The notes under the pieces are model-generated. The model did not search any database, was not told where the DNA came from, and was given only the letters and a program-made list of their open reading frames with translations. A DNA stretch of 64,000 bases from Gammaproteobacteria bacterium (GTDB lineage: Bacteria > Pseudomonadota > Gammaproteobacteria > UBA4575), in assembly GCA_033344735.1 (NCBI GenBank), contig JAWPMW010000001.1, forward strand, positions 1,680,171-1,744,170, given 5' to 3'. The translations under genes and the position numbers were made by a program. Below, in pieces: positions 18,482-28,180 of this stretch (positions are counted from its first letter, which is position 1; each line of letters begins with the position of its first letter).

Positions 18482-19055
18482 GATCACTGCCTTTGATCAT
18501 TGTCATATTTACTATTGTTTCTGATACCAATTCACACTGTGGATAAAGATCACCGCTAATCCTTAAGTAAATTTTATTTATAGCTATTTGATGTACTGCT
18601 CCCATCACCATTGCAGTAAATATATTTTTTTCAGTCGTTTTTATCTCTCCTTCCTCTATACCTTCCTCAATTATTTGATATATCACTTGATAGGGTGTCA
18701 GCATGCCTTTAGACACATTTTTCATATGCGTATGCTGTGATGTCACGTAATAACTAAACATCAACCAATCATCATCTGCCAATTTTAGAAAACAACTCAC
18801 TAATGAATGAATTTTATCTTTTAGTTGATTATCTTTAGCAACAGACAACTGCAACTGAGTAGCCAAGTATTGGTGGTATTCTTTAAATACCTGCCAGGCA
18901 AGTTGCTCTTTACTTGGGAAATAGCGGTATATTGAACCCTCAGCGACTGATGCAGATGCAGCAATTTCCTTGGTTGTTGTCTTAGATATGCCTTGCTTTA
19001 TAAATAATTCAACTGCGGCAGTAACAATTTTATCTCGTGTACTCATTTTCGGCAC
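18474..19055 (-). CDS. TetR/AcrR-family transcriptional regulator
   Basis: A 193-residue repressor with an N-terminal HTH (about 10-57, with GISKTTTKEIA and SVAEGSIYRYFPSKEQL, the family's most conserved stretch) and a helical ligand-binding C-terminal domain. Its stop overlaps the start of the MFS/PlsC/acyl-ACP synthetase fusion, so the regulator and its probable target form one operon. A perfect palindrome sits inside the spacer of its promoter, which suggests autorepression. Because the co-transcribed gene handles acyl chains, a fatty-acyl or lysolipid ligand is a reasonable inference. Confidence 0.92.
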   Translation of the reverse strand: MPKMSTRDKIVTAAVELFIKQGISKTTTKEIAASASVAEGSIYRYFPSKEQLAWQVFKEYHQYLATQLQLSVAKDNQLKDKIHSLVSCFLKLADDDWLMFSYYVTSQHTHMKNVSKGMLTPYQVIYQIIEEGIEEGEIKTTEKNIFTAMVMGAVHQIAINKIYLRISGDLYPQCELVSETIVNMTMIKGSDHE

Positions 19056-19074
19056 TCAATAGCACAATGGCTGT

Positions 19075-19103
19075 ATTGTAAGTGAGCGCTCACTCATTTT
19101 CAA
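19075..19103 (-). promoter_or_regulatory. Promoter of the tetR-aas operon with embedded TetR operator
   Basis: On the minus strand TTGAAA (19103-19098) and TACAAT (19080-19075) form a near-consensus promoter with a 17-base spacer. The spacer contains the perfect 14-base palindrome AGTGAGCGCTCACT (19081-19094), a typical TetR-family operator. A bound repressor would block RNA polymerase directly. The palindrome lies about 83 bases upstream of the divergent monooxygenase-like gene, which may also be controlled. Confidence 0.82.
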
Positions 19104-19176
19104 GGCTAGTGAATTCTTTCAAAATCTGACACACTATTTGTCATAAAGTAAGTAATTAATTTTATTAGGAATTATT

Positions 19177-19482
19177 ATGTTTGTTGTAACTAACCGAGTA
19201 TTCGTTCACCCTGACTGGCATCAAGAATTCGAAAATAGGTTTCAAAAACGCTCAGGTCAAATCGATAAACAACCTGGATTTAAACGTATGCAGATACTAA
19301 AGCCACAGTCTAATGAAGTGCCTTATGTTGTTTATACAGAATGGGATAATGAAGCTGCTTTTAAAAACTGGGTTGGTAGTGAGGACTTTAAGCTTGCTCA
19401 CAAAAATCCTATGCCCGAAGATGCTTTTACAAAAAAAGGCTCTTTAGAACAACACACTATTATTATCAGTGCCAAAGCTTAA
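19177..19482 (+). CDS. Antibiotic biosynthesis monooxygenase (ABM)-domain protein
   Basis: A 101-residue protein with the dimeric alpha/beta-barrel ABM/IsdG-like fold. It has an N-terminal strand (FVVTNRVFVHP), the QPGFKRMQIL strand at about 33-42, VVYTEWDNEAAFKNWVGSEDF at about 51-71, and the AHK that follows. Related proteins are haem-degrading enzymes or small oxygenases, and the substrate cannot be told from sequence. It is divergent from the tetR-aas operon, shares that intergenic region with its operator, and overlaps the next convergent gene by four bases. Confidence 0.8.
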   Translation: MFVVTNRVFVHPDWHQEFENRFQKRSGQIDKQPGFKRMQILKPQSNEVPYVVYTEWDNEAAFKNWVGSEDFKLAHKNPMPEDAFTKKGSLEQHTIIISAKA

Positions 19483-19715
19483 GCAAGCTCATCAAGTAAA
19501 GAACCTAAAGTTTCATCTGCCACTTTGATAACTGCTGCAGACGCTTGCACAGTACTTTGGGCCTGCTTCACCTCAACTAAGCTATCAATAATGTTATTAC
19601 TATTTGCTGATGATGAAGCATTAGATGTAGAGGCAATTTGCCCTGCAGCGCGACCAAATTGATCTAAACCACCTTGAATACCTTGAAGACCTGCTTGCAT
19701 TATAGGATCAGACAT
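19479..19715 (-). CDS. Small protein resembling flagellar rod/hook C-terminal segments
   Basis: A 78-residue protein. The N-terminal Gly/Gln-rich part is followed by a Ser/Asn-rich linker and then an amphipathic helix VKQAQSTVQASAAVIKVADETLGSLLDEL. The helix looks like the C-terminal coiled coil of FlgC/FlgG-type rod proteins. Stand-alone proteins of this form are found in many proteobacteria with no established role. No flagellar genes are in the window. It overlaps the convergent ABM gene by four bases. Confidence 0.6.
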   Translation of the reverse strand: MSDPIMQAGLQGIQGGLDQFGRAAGQIASTSNASSSANSNNIIDSLVEVKQAQSTVQASAAVIKVADETLGSLLDELA

Positions 19716-19850
19716 AACTTTCCTTATCTTTTGATTCTTGTAGATAGGTAGCTGCTGATTTAACTAATACTTAATCTAAAACTCTCAAAAATGTTATCCG
19801 TATCACATAAATTAATGTGTATGTGAATTCAAAAATTCTAAAACAATATG

Positions 19851-20099
19851 CTATCTGGTAATTAGACGATAAATGATTAACAAAATAATCGCACCAAGTG
19901 TAGCAAGTCCAATACTAACAAGATTAAAACCAGTGACATCACCGATACCTAGCTGAGTTCCAATGAACCCGCCTATCATAGCACCGGCCATGCCAAGCAC
20001 CATAGTGATAAATAATCCTCCTGGATCTTTACCAGGCATGATCCACTTAGCTAACGCGCCCACCAGCAAACCTAAAATTATCGACGATAAAATCCCCAT
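19851..20099 (-). CDS. GlsB/YeaQ/YmgE-family stress-response membrane protein
   Basis: An 82-residue inner-membrane protein with three hydrophobic segments and a Gly-rich pattern: GLLVGALAKWIMPGKDPGG near the N-terminus, then GMAGAMIGGFIG, and a final LIIYRLI helix. This is a small transglycosylase-associated/GlsB family whose members are often stress induced; the molecular role is unknown. It is on the same strand as, and 44 bases downstream of, the giant DUF11/OmpA/barrel gene, but looks like an independent housekeeping gene. Confidence 0.85.
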   Translation of the reverse strand: MGILSSIILGLLVGALAKWIMPGKDPGGLFITMVLGMAGAMIGGFIGTQLGIGDVTGFNLVSIGLATLGAIILLIIYRLITR

Positions 20100-20143
20100 T
20101 GCATTTCTCCAGTATTAATAATTAGAACACAAGCAGCAATATA

Positions 20144-23100
20144 TTATTTTTTCAAAAGACCCTTGACTGTATTTTTATCAAACTTGAAACGCATCTTCAC
20201 ATAAGGTCCGTTAGCTGTATATTCTGAACTTGAAAAGTCTTCATCCTCAAATCCATCCAAATTATAGCCAATACTTAGCCACATATTTTTATAGACGTTT
20301 AGTCCAAAGGAAGGACCTAATGAATACCTATAATTATCAGCATTGCTTGAATACAAAACATCGCCATGTAGTGACAAATCGACTCTTTCATGTAAATCAT
20401 AAACATACTGAAAACCTAGTAACTGAGTAACTCCATCGTATTCTTCGCTATCAATATGGTCTAAAGTATATTTAATGCCCCAGTGTGCGCCAAACTGATG
20501 TTTGCCGTCAACGGTATAGTTTAAGTTTAAATTATTAATAGCTTTTCTAGTTCGTATCCTTGAGTCTTCTCCGTTTGTATCTTCATAATTTAAATCAAAT
20601 CTATTTAATATAGTTAATGCACTATTATCAGGCCTATATGCAACTGAATAGTTTATGTCTGCTTGCGCTTCATCCGCACCGTTACGTCGATCAGTATCAA
20701 ATACTTGCAAATCCAATGACATTCCAACACCGGTAGCTTGTTCACGATAGTAACCCATAAACAAACTTCGCTGAATATCATTATCACTTGTGCGATATTC
20801 TACCCTTGAAGATGATGACCAGTCTCCTTGCACATAATTTGCACCTACAGATCCCGCAGTGAAATCTTCGCTAATTGTACCGGAGGCTAATGCAGTATTC
20901 TCATTAAAGGCCTGCCCACCTGGATCACGCAAGGTGTCTGAACGATCAAGACTGAAATCCAATTGAAGATTATCACTATACTGCCAACCCTGAACAAAGC
21001 CTAAGTTACTAAATACACGCTCTCCATTTTCACTTGATTGTTGTTCAACTGAGCTATTAATCGTAGCCTGACTCCACGGTGTTAACCTTGTTCCTACTCG
21101 TGAAGTATTAGTATCTTGATCTTCACCTTGCGTGTATTCATGTTCAACAAATAATTCAGTCGCTTGATTAAGGCGATAATCGATTCCTCCTAGTAGTCGA
21201 GTAGGATGATCTACAGAATTATCATTGGTTAGCTCAATGTCAGCATCAGCGCGAACTTTCAACTTACTATCAAATATATAGCGAGAAGCTCTTGCAGTTG
21301 CTAAGACAGAATCATTATCTTCCTGACTTTCTAATTTGTCTTTAGCGTATGACACTCCTGCAGCCATATCGTATAGCTTTTTTGATTTCTCGAGTTCTAC
21401 TGTAGCAACTGTACGTTCATTATCATTAGCCAGCACCTCATCACGATAAACTTCACTATTAACATTCAAACTGTCATTAATTTTATAGCGCGTATCTACA
21501 CCATAACGTTTACTTCCGTCATTATTCGCACTCTGTTGTTCCAATCCAAAAGATGATGCTTGCCGCCTAAAATATAAATTAGCATCTGCTTTTTCAGAAT
21601 TATGCTGTAGCTCAGCCATGTATGCAGTACCATTTCGAGAGTCACCATTTGATTTTGTTTTACTAGTTGCAACTTCAATTTGAATCTCAGTTTGATTTGA
21701 GATCTCATATTTTGCATCTAGACCAATAAGGTTACCCTCTGTAGTAGTATCACCTTGAGTGATACCACTTAATCCTACTTCTAATTTTTTATCTTTACTA
21801 AACACATTAGCTCGTCCACCAGCAGTCACCTGCCGGTCACTTGACCCTGACACCTCATAGTCAGCCACTATATAGATCGGATTGAAATTATCATCTCTAC
21901 TTTGCACCGGTTGCTTAAAGAATAATGTCCCATTTACGGTATCAATACTATAATCCAAGAATTGATTTAACTGCTGCTCAGAAATTACCTCCTGCGGCTG
22001 AAAACGATCTCTGGTTTCTAAACGTATTTTTTCACTATTTATAATAATGCTCGTATTAGATAAACGATATAATCCTGATGTGCCATTACCTTGTATTTCA
22101 TCGCGCGCAAAAATTTGATCAGTATCTGCAGCAAAAGCATTAAAGCCATAGTTATTACCTTCAAATTCACTCTTGATGCCTGTCATGCTGCGGCTATAAC
22201 GCGCTAGCTCTGTGATTGTTAATCCAGTATCAAAATCCCCGAACAACGCATAGAATTGTTGTTTTTCTATCTTTAAATATAGCTTTCTTGAGCTCGCCGC
22301 ATCAAATTGTTGCTCAGTCGCATCCCCATATAATGTGTAATACTCATCAGGATCTATCGTCTGAAATAAACGTTCAGAAGAATTTCTTTCCTTTCGTTCT
22401 GAGTCATACGCTAGCGTTAGTAACCATTCGCCTTTCACTTGTCCTTTCCCATAAAATGCTAGCCGACCATTTTCATACAAATTATCTTCGTGTTGGTTAT
22501 CATCCAATGCTTCTGAATTACCAGAAATGTTGTTGTATCCTGCAGTGCCTTCAGCCAGCCCTACAAGTATCCACTCTTTTTGAACTGCTTTTAACCAAGC
22601 ACTAATAGTCTGTTTTCGATCATCGATAAATTCAAAATCTAAGTCTGCTTTACCACTAGTTGTACTAGGTTCAATTTCTATATAAGCAATGCCATCTTCA
22701 GCAATCTTATACCTAGTTTGACCTTTGAGTAATCCATTTAAAGGTTGCTCATCTAAACGCTTCTTTAGTGCTGAATCAGTATAGTCAGAAGAAAGTTTGT
22801 AGGATCCCACAATTCCTGGTCTAGCAGGGTAACCCCAACGATCATAAAATCTGACTGCTATTAAAATTTTACTGCGTCCGTCTGCGACTAAACGTGAATA
22901 CTCTGGAACCAACTCAGCCCTTACAGGTTGGCCTGACAAATGAAGATTCTTATATATTCTTTGTTGCTCAACATCATCGCGGTTGTATGTAATTGCTTCT
23001 AGCTGATTATCCCCCTCTAAAACATCAACACCTCGCCAGCGTGTGATCATACGCTGACTATCTGTACTGACTAATTTACTATCCAACTGTAATGCACTGA

Positions 23101-26100
23101 CCTGTTTTCCATTAAGAAATAATACTATTTTATGTTCGCGCGGATGCTTTATTGCTATACCAACCGAAGGTATTTCAGGATTTGCATTATCCACCGGCAG
23201 CAACCACTCTAATTGATTATCAGCATTTTCTAGCCAGGTTTGATCATAAACCGGAATAGCTTCAACTTTAATTTCTGGCAATATGTTTTTAATTTCAGAC
23301 TTTGTATTTGGAACACTGATAATTGTGGTAGCACTCGCAGCACTGTTATCCTGTAGCACCTCTAATTGTTTTTTCTTCGTTATCTCAAGACTTTCTATTT
23401 CTATTTCAACACGACGATTCAATGCCCGACCATCCCAAGTGTCATTGTTAGCAATCGGCTGTGTATCCCCTTTCCCTATTATTTGTAATTGAGTATTAGT
23501 TAAATTTAACCCTGAATTTAGATAATCTGAAACGGCCTTTGCTCTTGCCTCCGATAAAGACTGATTATTATGATACTTATAATTGGCTCTAACTAATACA
23601 GGCACATTATCTGTGTGTCCTATGATACGAACACTATTTATTTTGTGTTTACTTAAGCTTGAAATCAGTCGATCTAAATCTTCCATACCTTTCAAATTAA
23701 TTTGTGCAGATGAGGAATTAAAATTAGATCTTAAAATATGAGTATTAACCTTAGATGCTTCTTTTTGATAGAAAACATCATTAGTCACAGGCACTAAACG
23801 TTGATTTTTATTACCACCAATATCATACGTAATTAATGCTTGTGCACTTACTTCGCCTTGAGAATTCGGCACGCCTTGCGCTACAAATTGGATAAGATTA
23901 TTATTTGCCAGAGTAAGTTGATCGTCTAATCGATAAGTAATAGTGCCAAATGAATTACTAGGCTCTATACCATTCACACCATTTAACAAAGAACTATCAG
24001 ACACATACTCAAGACCTTGAGGAAGAATAATGCTTGCACGAACATTCTTCAGACCCTCAAATACACCATTCAATGCTAGTCTAAATAAAATTTCACTTTC
24101 ATTAGCCTCACTTGATAGCTTCACTTGGATTGAATTCTGCTGAGGCTGTTTCTCACGTAAGTAGAAATTTGCGCGCCATAATAAACCTGGCTCAATATCA
24201 ACAAACTGAGAATACTTATCTCCAGAAAAACGCGTATTATTTACACATTGATGTATTTCAAGATTATCAGGGATGCTTCCTGGGTCTATATAAACAACAT
24301 GTGTGCCAGGCTCTATCGCTTCAAAATGATACATGCCACGCTCGTCTGTAAGCACATATCTTCCATCTTCTAAAAATAGACGCACATTAGAAATACCTTT
24401 TTGCTGCTTAATTGGCATCGCTTTTAGAGACTTAATCATACTATTTGCCTGCAAAATACTTATAGTTTCATCAACTTTATATATATTTTTTGCCCAATCA
24501 CTAACCGTACTTTCTTGTTGCAAATTCTCAGTTACTAATCTAGCTCGCAACTCAAACTCACCCACATAATCTTCATTAATAATTGTCTTGAACTTTATCA
24601 CTTGATTTTTATTTTTTGACCTTATGGGTAATAATAATTTTTGTCCTTGTATGACGGAATTCTCATAATTCTTATTATTTATTGTTGCAGATGAATTTTT
24701 ATAAGTAAGTAATTTTGGCAATAGAATTTCTACAATTAACGCATTAGAGCGAGCGTCATTTTTTTCTATAGTCAGTGTATGTGTAAATTCATTCCCTCGC
24801 GATTCACTTTCAAGATAATAATTTACCGAACTATTGATACCATGATTTTTGACACATTCAGATTCTGCAACAGTACCAATTAAAAAACTTCTGGTGCTTA
24901 ATAAATCATCAAAGACTCTAACAATAGCCTCTGCCACATTTGATCTAAATCCAGAAGCATCACTTGCTTGCACTGAATTTACAGCCGACCCAAATGGTGC
25001 TCCCGAGGTGACTTCTATCACGTACTTAATTGTCACTGTACTGGCTGCTGGTAAGTCGCCTAACTCAATTGATACAGTTCTCGCATCAGATGAAACATTT
25101 GGATCTGCAACATAATTACCATTTATTTGCAATGAATCTTTCTGGTACCTAAAACCAGTTGGCAACACATCAATTAGATTTGTATTGAAGGCGATATCTG
25201 TAGGACGATTATTTGCCACTGTAATCTCATACTGCATAAAATCACCTATAGCAACTTCATCTTTTGAAGCGCGCTTAGTAACAAACAATGCGTCATCCAG
25301 TGGATCAATTGGAATATCAACATTTAAAGGTGGGCCAACAACTAAAACAAAATCCTGTTCGAATGAAGCATTTGAATCTAACGCGAATGGTGCATTTGCT
25401 AATGTTTGTAGTTGAGCGACTGAAGCTACCGATGGAGTTATATACTCACTCGCACTTACTTCTAATCTATACGTCCCTGGCGCTACTGACGGGAATCGAT
25501 ATTCTCCTGCACCAAAATTATAAACTGTGCTTCCCGCATCTGTGACTGTTGAACCTGTTACTACAGTTGATGGAAATGCACTCACAAGATCATCACCAAA
25601 AACTGCCGCTGGCAAATTTGTTGCAGCATTGATTAATGTGACAGTGACACCACTCACTGGCACTCCAGTTGTACTATTAAATACTATTCCAAATGGGTCT
25701 ACTAGTACATTTGTACTTACCACATCAGTGACATCAAAAATATCTGTATAACTAACTTCAATTAATTCATTTGTTATCACTGCTAATAAGCAATCATTAG
25801 GTGTTACTGGCGTTGTAACAGTTTGTATGTAACCTACAAATTCTCCGGTATCAACATCAGTCTCACTTAATTGTAAAAGCTCTTGATCACCAACGCTTGT
25901 TGAACTGATTGTCACAACTAATGTATCTCTAACCGTACTATTCAGATTTCGATTAGCATCATTAACTTGTATAAATACTGGCTCACCTTGGTGGTAGCTA
26001 GTTGCTGACACCAAATCTAGTGGACTTGAGGCATTTAATGTCCCCATTCCCAAATACGTAGGATTTCCTAAAGGTAAAAATGGTCCAGCAATATCACTTG

Positions 26101-26455
26101 TACTACACCCGGTTGGTGAAGTGTTTGTTGGTGTTGCCCCTAAACCTGAAGGTGAATATTGCAAGAATGATATTGTTGCCGGGCTTAAATTTACAGTCGT
26201 AGTTATATCAACTGAATTTGACAACCTTGCTTGTGGAATTGTTGCTATTTCAAAATTGGCGGTTGCAGTATTAGTAATCACCGTACCTGGTGGCACAGCA
26301 TATACTTGATGGGCAAATAAGCTAAATAAAGCAATCACAAAAGCCAATATCGCTGTTTTCTGCGCGCACGCATATACAGCAAGCTGACGTACTTGCGTAA
26401 TAGAACCACACACCACCTGTATGTAGTTATATATTGTTTTTGCAATCCTTCGCAT
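20144..26455 (-). CDS. Giant surface protein: DUF11 and SdrD-B-like domains, OmpA-like domain and predicted outer-membrane barrel
   Basis: A 2103-residue exported protein. A long basic N-terminal region precedes a hydrophobic segment ending VYA at about residue 53. An NTATANFEI-type motif shared with its neighbours follows. About 250-365 and 685-730 are SdrD-B or carboxypeptidase-regulatory-like beta domains, and about 385-500 is a DUF11 repeat. About 940-1020 is an OmpA/MotB-like domain with GHTDN and GRALNRRVEIE, which normally binds peptidoglycan. From about 1335 to the end, alternating aromatic and polar strands with short turns (for example YYTLYGDAT, FYALFGDFD) look like an outer-membrane barrel. 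It ends a five-gene DUF11 cluster and I infer that it anchors the smaller proteins. Its start codon has no Shine-Dalgarno and lies just after a strong hairpin. Confidence 0.85.
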   Translation of the reverse strand: MRRIAKTIYNYIQVVCGSITQVRQLAVYACAQKTAILAFVIALFSLFAHQVYAVPPGTVITNTATANFEIATIPQARLSNSVDITTTVNLSPATISFLQYSPSGLGATPTNTSPTGCSTSDIAGPFLPLGNPTYLGMGTLNASSPLDLVSATSYHQGEPVFIQVNDANRNLNSTVRDTLVVTISSTSVGDQELLQLSETDVDTGEFVGYIQTVTTPVTPNDCLLAVITNELIEVSYTDIFDVTDVVSTNVLVDPFGIVFNSTTGVPVSGVTVTLINAATNLPAAVFGDDLVSAFPSTVVTGSTVTDAGSTVYNFGAGEYRFPSVAPGTYRLEVSASEYITPSVASVAQLQTLANAPFALDSNASFEQDFVLVVGPPLNVDIPIDPLDDALFVTKRASKDEVAIGDFMQYEITVANNRPTDIAFNTNLIDVLPTGFRYQKDSLQINGNYVADPNVSSDARTVSIELGDLPAASTVTIKYVIEVTSGAPFGSAVNSVQASDASGFRSNVAEAIVRVFDDLLSTRSFLIGTVAESECVKNHGINSSVNYYLESESRGNEFTHTLTIEKNDARSNALIVEILLPKLLTYKNSSATINNKNYENSVIQGQKLLLPIRSKNKNQVIKFKTIINEDYVGEFELRARLVTENLQQESTVSDWAKNIYKVDETISILQANSMIKSLKAMPIKQQKGISNVRLFLEDGRYVLTDERGMYHFEAIEPGTHVVYIDPGSIPDNLEIHQCVNNTRFSGDKYSQFVDIEPGLLWRANFYLREKQPQQNSIQVKLSSEANESEILFRLALNGVFEGLKNVRASIILPQGLEYVSDSSLLNGVNGIEPSNSFGTITYRLDDQLTLANNNLIQFVAQGVPNSQGEVSAQALITYDIGGNKNQRLVPVTNDVFYQKEASKVNTHILRSNFNSSSAQINLKGMEDLDRLISSLSKHKINSVRIIGHTDNVPVLVRANYKYHNNQSLSEARAKAVSDYLNSGLNLTNTQLQIIGKGDTQPIANNDTWDGRALNRRVEIEIESLEITKKKQLEVLQDNSAASATTIISVPNTKSEIKNILPEIKVEAIPVYDQTWLENADNQLEWLLPVDNANPEIPSVGIAIKHPREHKIVLFLNGKQVSALQLDSKLVSTDSQRMITRWRGVDVLEGDNQLEAITYNRDDVEQQRIYKNLHLSGQPVRAELVPEYSRLVADGRSKILIAVRFYDRWGYPARPGIVGSYKLSSDYTDSALKKRLDEQPLNGLLKGQTRYKIAEDGIAYIEIEPSTTSGKADLDFEFIDDRKQTISAWLKAVQKEWILVGLAEGTAGYNNISGNSEALDDNQHEDNLYENGRLAFYGKGQVKGEWLLTLAYDSERKERNSSERLFQTIDPDEYYTLYGDATEQQFDAASSRKLYLKIEKQQFYALFGDFDTGLTITELARYSRSMTGIKSEFEGNNYGFNAFAADTDQIFARDEIQGNGTSGLYRLSNTSIIINSEKIRLETRDRFQPQEVISEQQLNQFLDYSIDTVNGTLFFKQPVQSRDDNFNPIYIVADYEVSGSSDRQVTAGGRANVFSKDKKLEVGLSGITQGDTTTEGNLIGLDAKYEISNQTEIQIEVATSKTKSNGDSRNGTAYMAELQHNSEKADANLYFRRQASSFGLEQQSANNDGSKRYGVDTRYKINDSLNVNSEVYRDEVLANDNERTVATVELEKSKKLYDMAAGVSYAKDKLESQEDNDSVLATARASRYIFDSKLKVRADADIELTNDNSVDHPTRLLGGIDYRLNQATELFVEHEYTQGEDQDTNTSRVGTRLTPWSQATINSSVEQQSSENGERVFSNLGFVQGWQYSDNLQLDFSLDRSDTLRDPGGQAFNENTALASGTISEDFTAGSVGANYVQGDWSSSSRVEYRTSDNDIQRSLFMGYYREQATGVGMSLDLQVFDTDRRNGADEAQADINYSVAYRPDNSALTILNRFDLNYEDTNGEDSRIRTRKAINNLNLNYTVDGKHQFGAHWGIKYTLDHIDSEEYDGVTQLLGFQYVYDLHERVDLSLHGDVLYSSNADNYRYSLGPSFGLNVYKNMWLSIGYNLDGFEDEDFSSSEYTANGPYVKMRFKFDKNTVKGLLKK

Positions 26456-26464
26456 TTATCAGTA

Positions 26465-26493
26465 TGTACGCGAGCATCAAATACTCGCGTACA
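26465..26493 (-). promoter_or_regulatory. Strong hairpin immediately upstream of the giant surface-protein gene
   Basis: A perfect 10-base stem (TGTACGCGAG at 26465-26474 with CTCGCGTACA at 26484-26493) and a 9-base loop lie between two genes of the DUF11 cluster. It ends nine bases before the giant gene's ATG. No T-tract follows, so it does not look like a normal terminator. It could be an mRNA-processing or stabilising structure, or could reduce translation of the giant protein. Confidence 0.6.
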
Positions 26494-26518
26494 CTTCCTG
26501 ACAATTTACAATGCGTAA

Positions 26519-27628
26519 CTAAAGTATAGTTACATCAAATGTAACAGTGCATGTTGCACCTGCCGCAATCGACCCAACATTAATTGTTAAGTTTGGACTA
26601 ACAAAACTTTCGCTTGTTGCGCCACCGCAATCCGCGCTAAATGTAACACTCGGATTGTTATAAGACAGATTTGTAATATCAATTGGGTCTGTCAATGTAA
26701 TTGCTGTAGCACCGATACTACCTGAATTTTCAATTTCAATAGTATATGTCACCGTTGCACCAGGAATCGCTTTAGCCGTTGCTGAAGTATTACCTAATCC
26801 ATCATCGCTAACTGCAGATGACTTTCTCACTGCTACTGTGGTTGCAGTAACGACATATGTACCAGTATCGGAATGCTGACCATTAAGTGCAGTATCAACA
26901 GTTGCAGTACCAGCACCATCAGCAAATACTACCTGATTTGCACCAGCGCCAAATACTATGTCATTTGCGAGAGTATCAGCTACTGTTGGCGCGCCTAATG
27001 CACCTGTTGTCCCACCATTACCGTCATGTGCAGTTGCAATTAAGGCGATATTTGAAAGCTGCCCATTTGTTTGTGTTGATGGAATCGAACCAACAACAAA
27101 TACGGTAACTTCATTTGCATTACCCGCTGCCGTTGAGCTTAACTCATCAATAAAGGTTGCTGTATCTAACGCTGGATTATATAAGCCATCTCCATCATCA
27201 ACAAAAATCAACACTGAACTTGGATTAAAGTCCCCTGCAAGATTTTCAGTACTTAGCGAAAAATCTTGGAAATCAGCATTACCTTCGTTAGTCACCAAAA
27301 ACTCCAATACAGAAGGAGGGTTTGGCACAGGTGTCGAACCATCTTGGCCTGGTGCCACTTGAACATTTGCACCATCTTGCCATGTTACAGTGACATCTAT
27401 TTTGGTATCAACGATAAAGCTTGTAGCATCGTTGGTACCACCTTGGTTTGGATCATCAGAAGTGACTGGTACCTGTGGTGTACCACCAACCGTGTAACTC
27501 AACGTTGCCTGGTTATCAACTTGTGTCCCGGCAGCAGTACCTACTGCATGTACTTGTGATGCAAACGCCACTATGAGAGCAAACCCTAGCAGGATTTGCG
27601 ATAAAAATTTATATTTAAAATTATCCAT
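26519..27628 (-). CDS. Exported DUF11-type protein (369 residues)
   Basis: Signal peptide with a hydrophobic core ending in VHA at about residue 29. The first mature part, GTAAGTQVDNQATLSYTVGG, belongs to a motif shared with the 337-residue and giant proteins. Residues about 70-260 form a beta-rich region containing VTWQDGANVQVAPG and a VDDGDGLYNPALD acidic loop. The final 105 residues are a DUF11 domain opening with VAVRKSSAVSDDG and KAIPGATVTYTIEIEN and ending in FDVTIL, with no sorting signal or anchor. AAGGAG lies eight bases before the start (a run around GTACATATT). It is fourth in the five-gene surface cluster, directly before the giant gene. Confidence 0.85.
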   Translation of the reverse strand: MDNFKYKFLSQILLGFALIVAFASQVHAVGTAAGTQVDNQATLSYTVGGTPQVPVTSDDPNQGGTNDATSFIVDTKIDVTVTWQDGANVQVAPGQDGSTPVPNPPSVLEFLVTNEGNADFQDFSLSTENLAGDFNPSSVLIFVDDGDGLYNPALDTATFIDELSSTAAGNANEVTVFVVGSIPSTQTNGQLSNIALIATAHDGNGGTTGALGAPTVADTLANDIVFGAGANQVVFADGAGTATVDTALNGQHSDTGTYVVTATTVAVRKSSAVSDDGLGNTSATAKAIPGATVTYTIEIENSGSIGATAITLTDPIDITNLSYNNPSVTFSADCGGATSESFVSPNLTINVGSIAAGATCTVTFDVTIL

Positions 27629-27663
27629 AATATGTACTCCTTGTACTTAACTCTTGGATACGA

Positions 27664-28167
27664 CTATTTAAGAACAACTCGAAATTCGACTGTCCCTTCA
27701 TCACCGGGCTGCAACTTCCCTTTGTAGGTCCAACGTATATCTGTGTAATCTTTTGCCTCAGCTACTCGATTACTACCGTCTTGTCCTACAACTGTTAGTT
27801 GATCTCGCTGATGAAACGATTTTCCACCATCTACCGAATAAAGAGTTTCAGTACCATTTCCTTTAGCACTACCTACTTTATAGATAGTGTGTTCAGGAAT
27901 TGGATTTGAAATTACAATATCCTCAGCTGGCTCAGCGCCGTTATGTTTAAAACGCGTTGTATAAATTACTTCGCTACCAGGAGTTACTTTTTCAGCAGGA
28001 ATACGCTTGATAATTTCATTACCTTGCTCATCCAATGAAATAACTTCTAGTTCAACGATTGAACTTACTTCAATTGCGTTAGAAGGATTAGCAATCGCCA
28101 TTGATACAGCGGATGCTAATAAGAACACACAAAGTGTTTTCGTGAATGTCAGGAAGTATCTACTCAC
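27664..28167 (-). CDS. Small exported DUF11-like protein (167 residues)
   Basis: A signal peptide (hydrophobic core about 10-26, ending near IANPSNA) is followed by a single beta-sandwich domain. VIYTTRFKHNGAEPAEDIVISNPIPEHTIY at about 68-97 is the core DUF11 pattern of an unpaired strand and a NPIP-x-x-T turn. The C-terminus FRVVLK resembles the ends of its neighbours. The start is GTG, supported by AGGAG six bases upstream. It is the smallest member of the surface cluster, a single-domain protein that could be a cap or periplasmic intermediate; that role is inferred. Confidence 0.8.
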   Translation of the reverse strand: MSRYFLTFTKTLCVFLLASAVSMAIANPSNAIEVSSIVELEVISLDEQGNEIIKRIPAEKVTPGSEVIYTTRFKHNGAEPAEDIVISNPIPEHTIYKVGSAKGNGTETLYSVDGGKSFHQRDQLTVVGQDGSNRVAEAKDYTDIRWTYKGKLQPGDEGTVEFRVVLK

Positions 28168-28180
28168 TTTGTTCTCCTAT

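Noticed and set aside
22216-22605. 129-residue open frame on the plus strand inside the giant surface gene
   Set aside because: It lies opposite a continuous frame with clear beta-strand periodicity and has no ribosome site or domain pattern; it is a shadow of the minus-strand gene.
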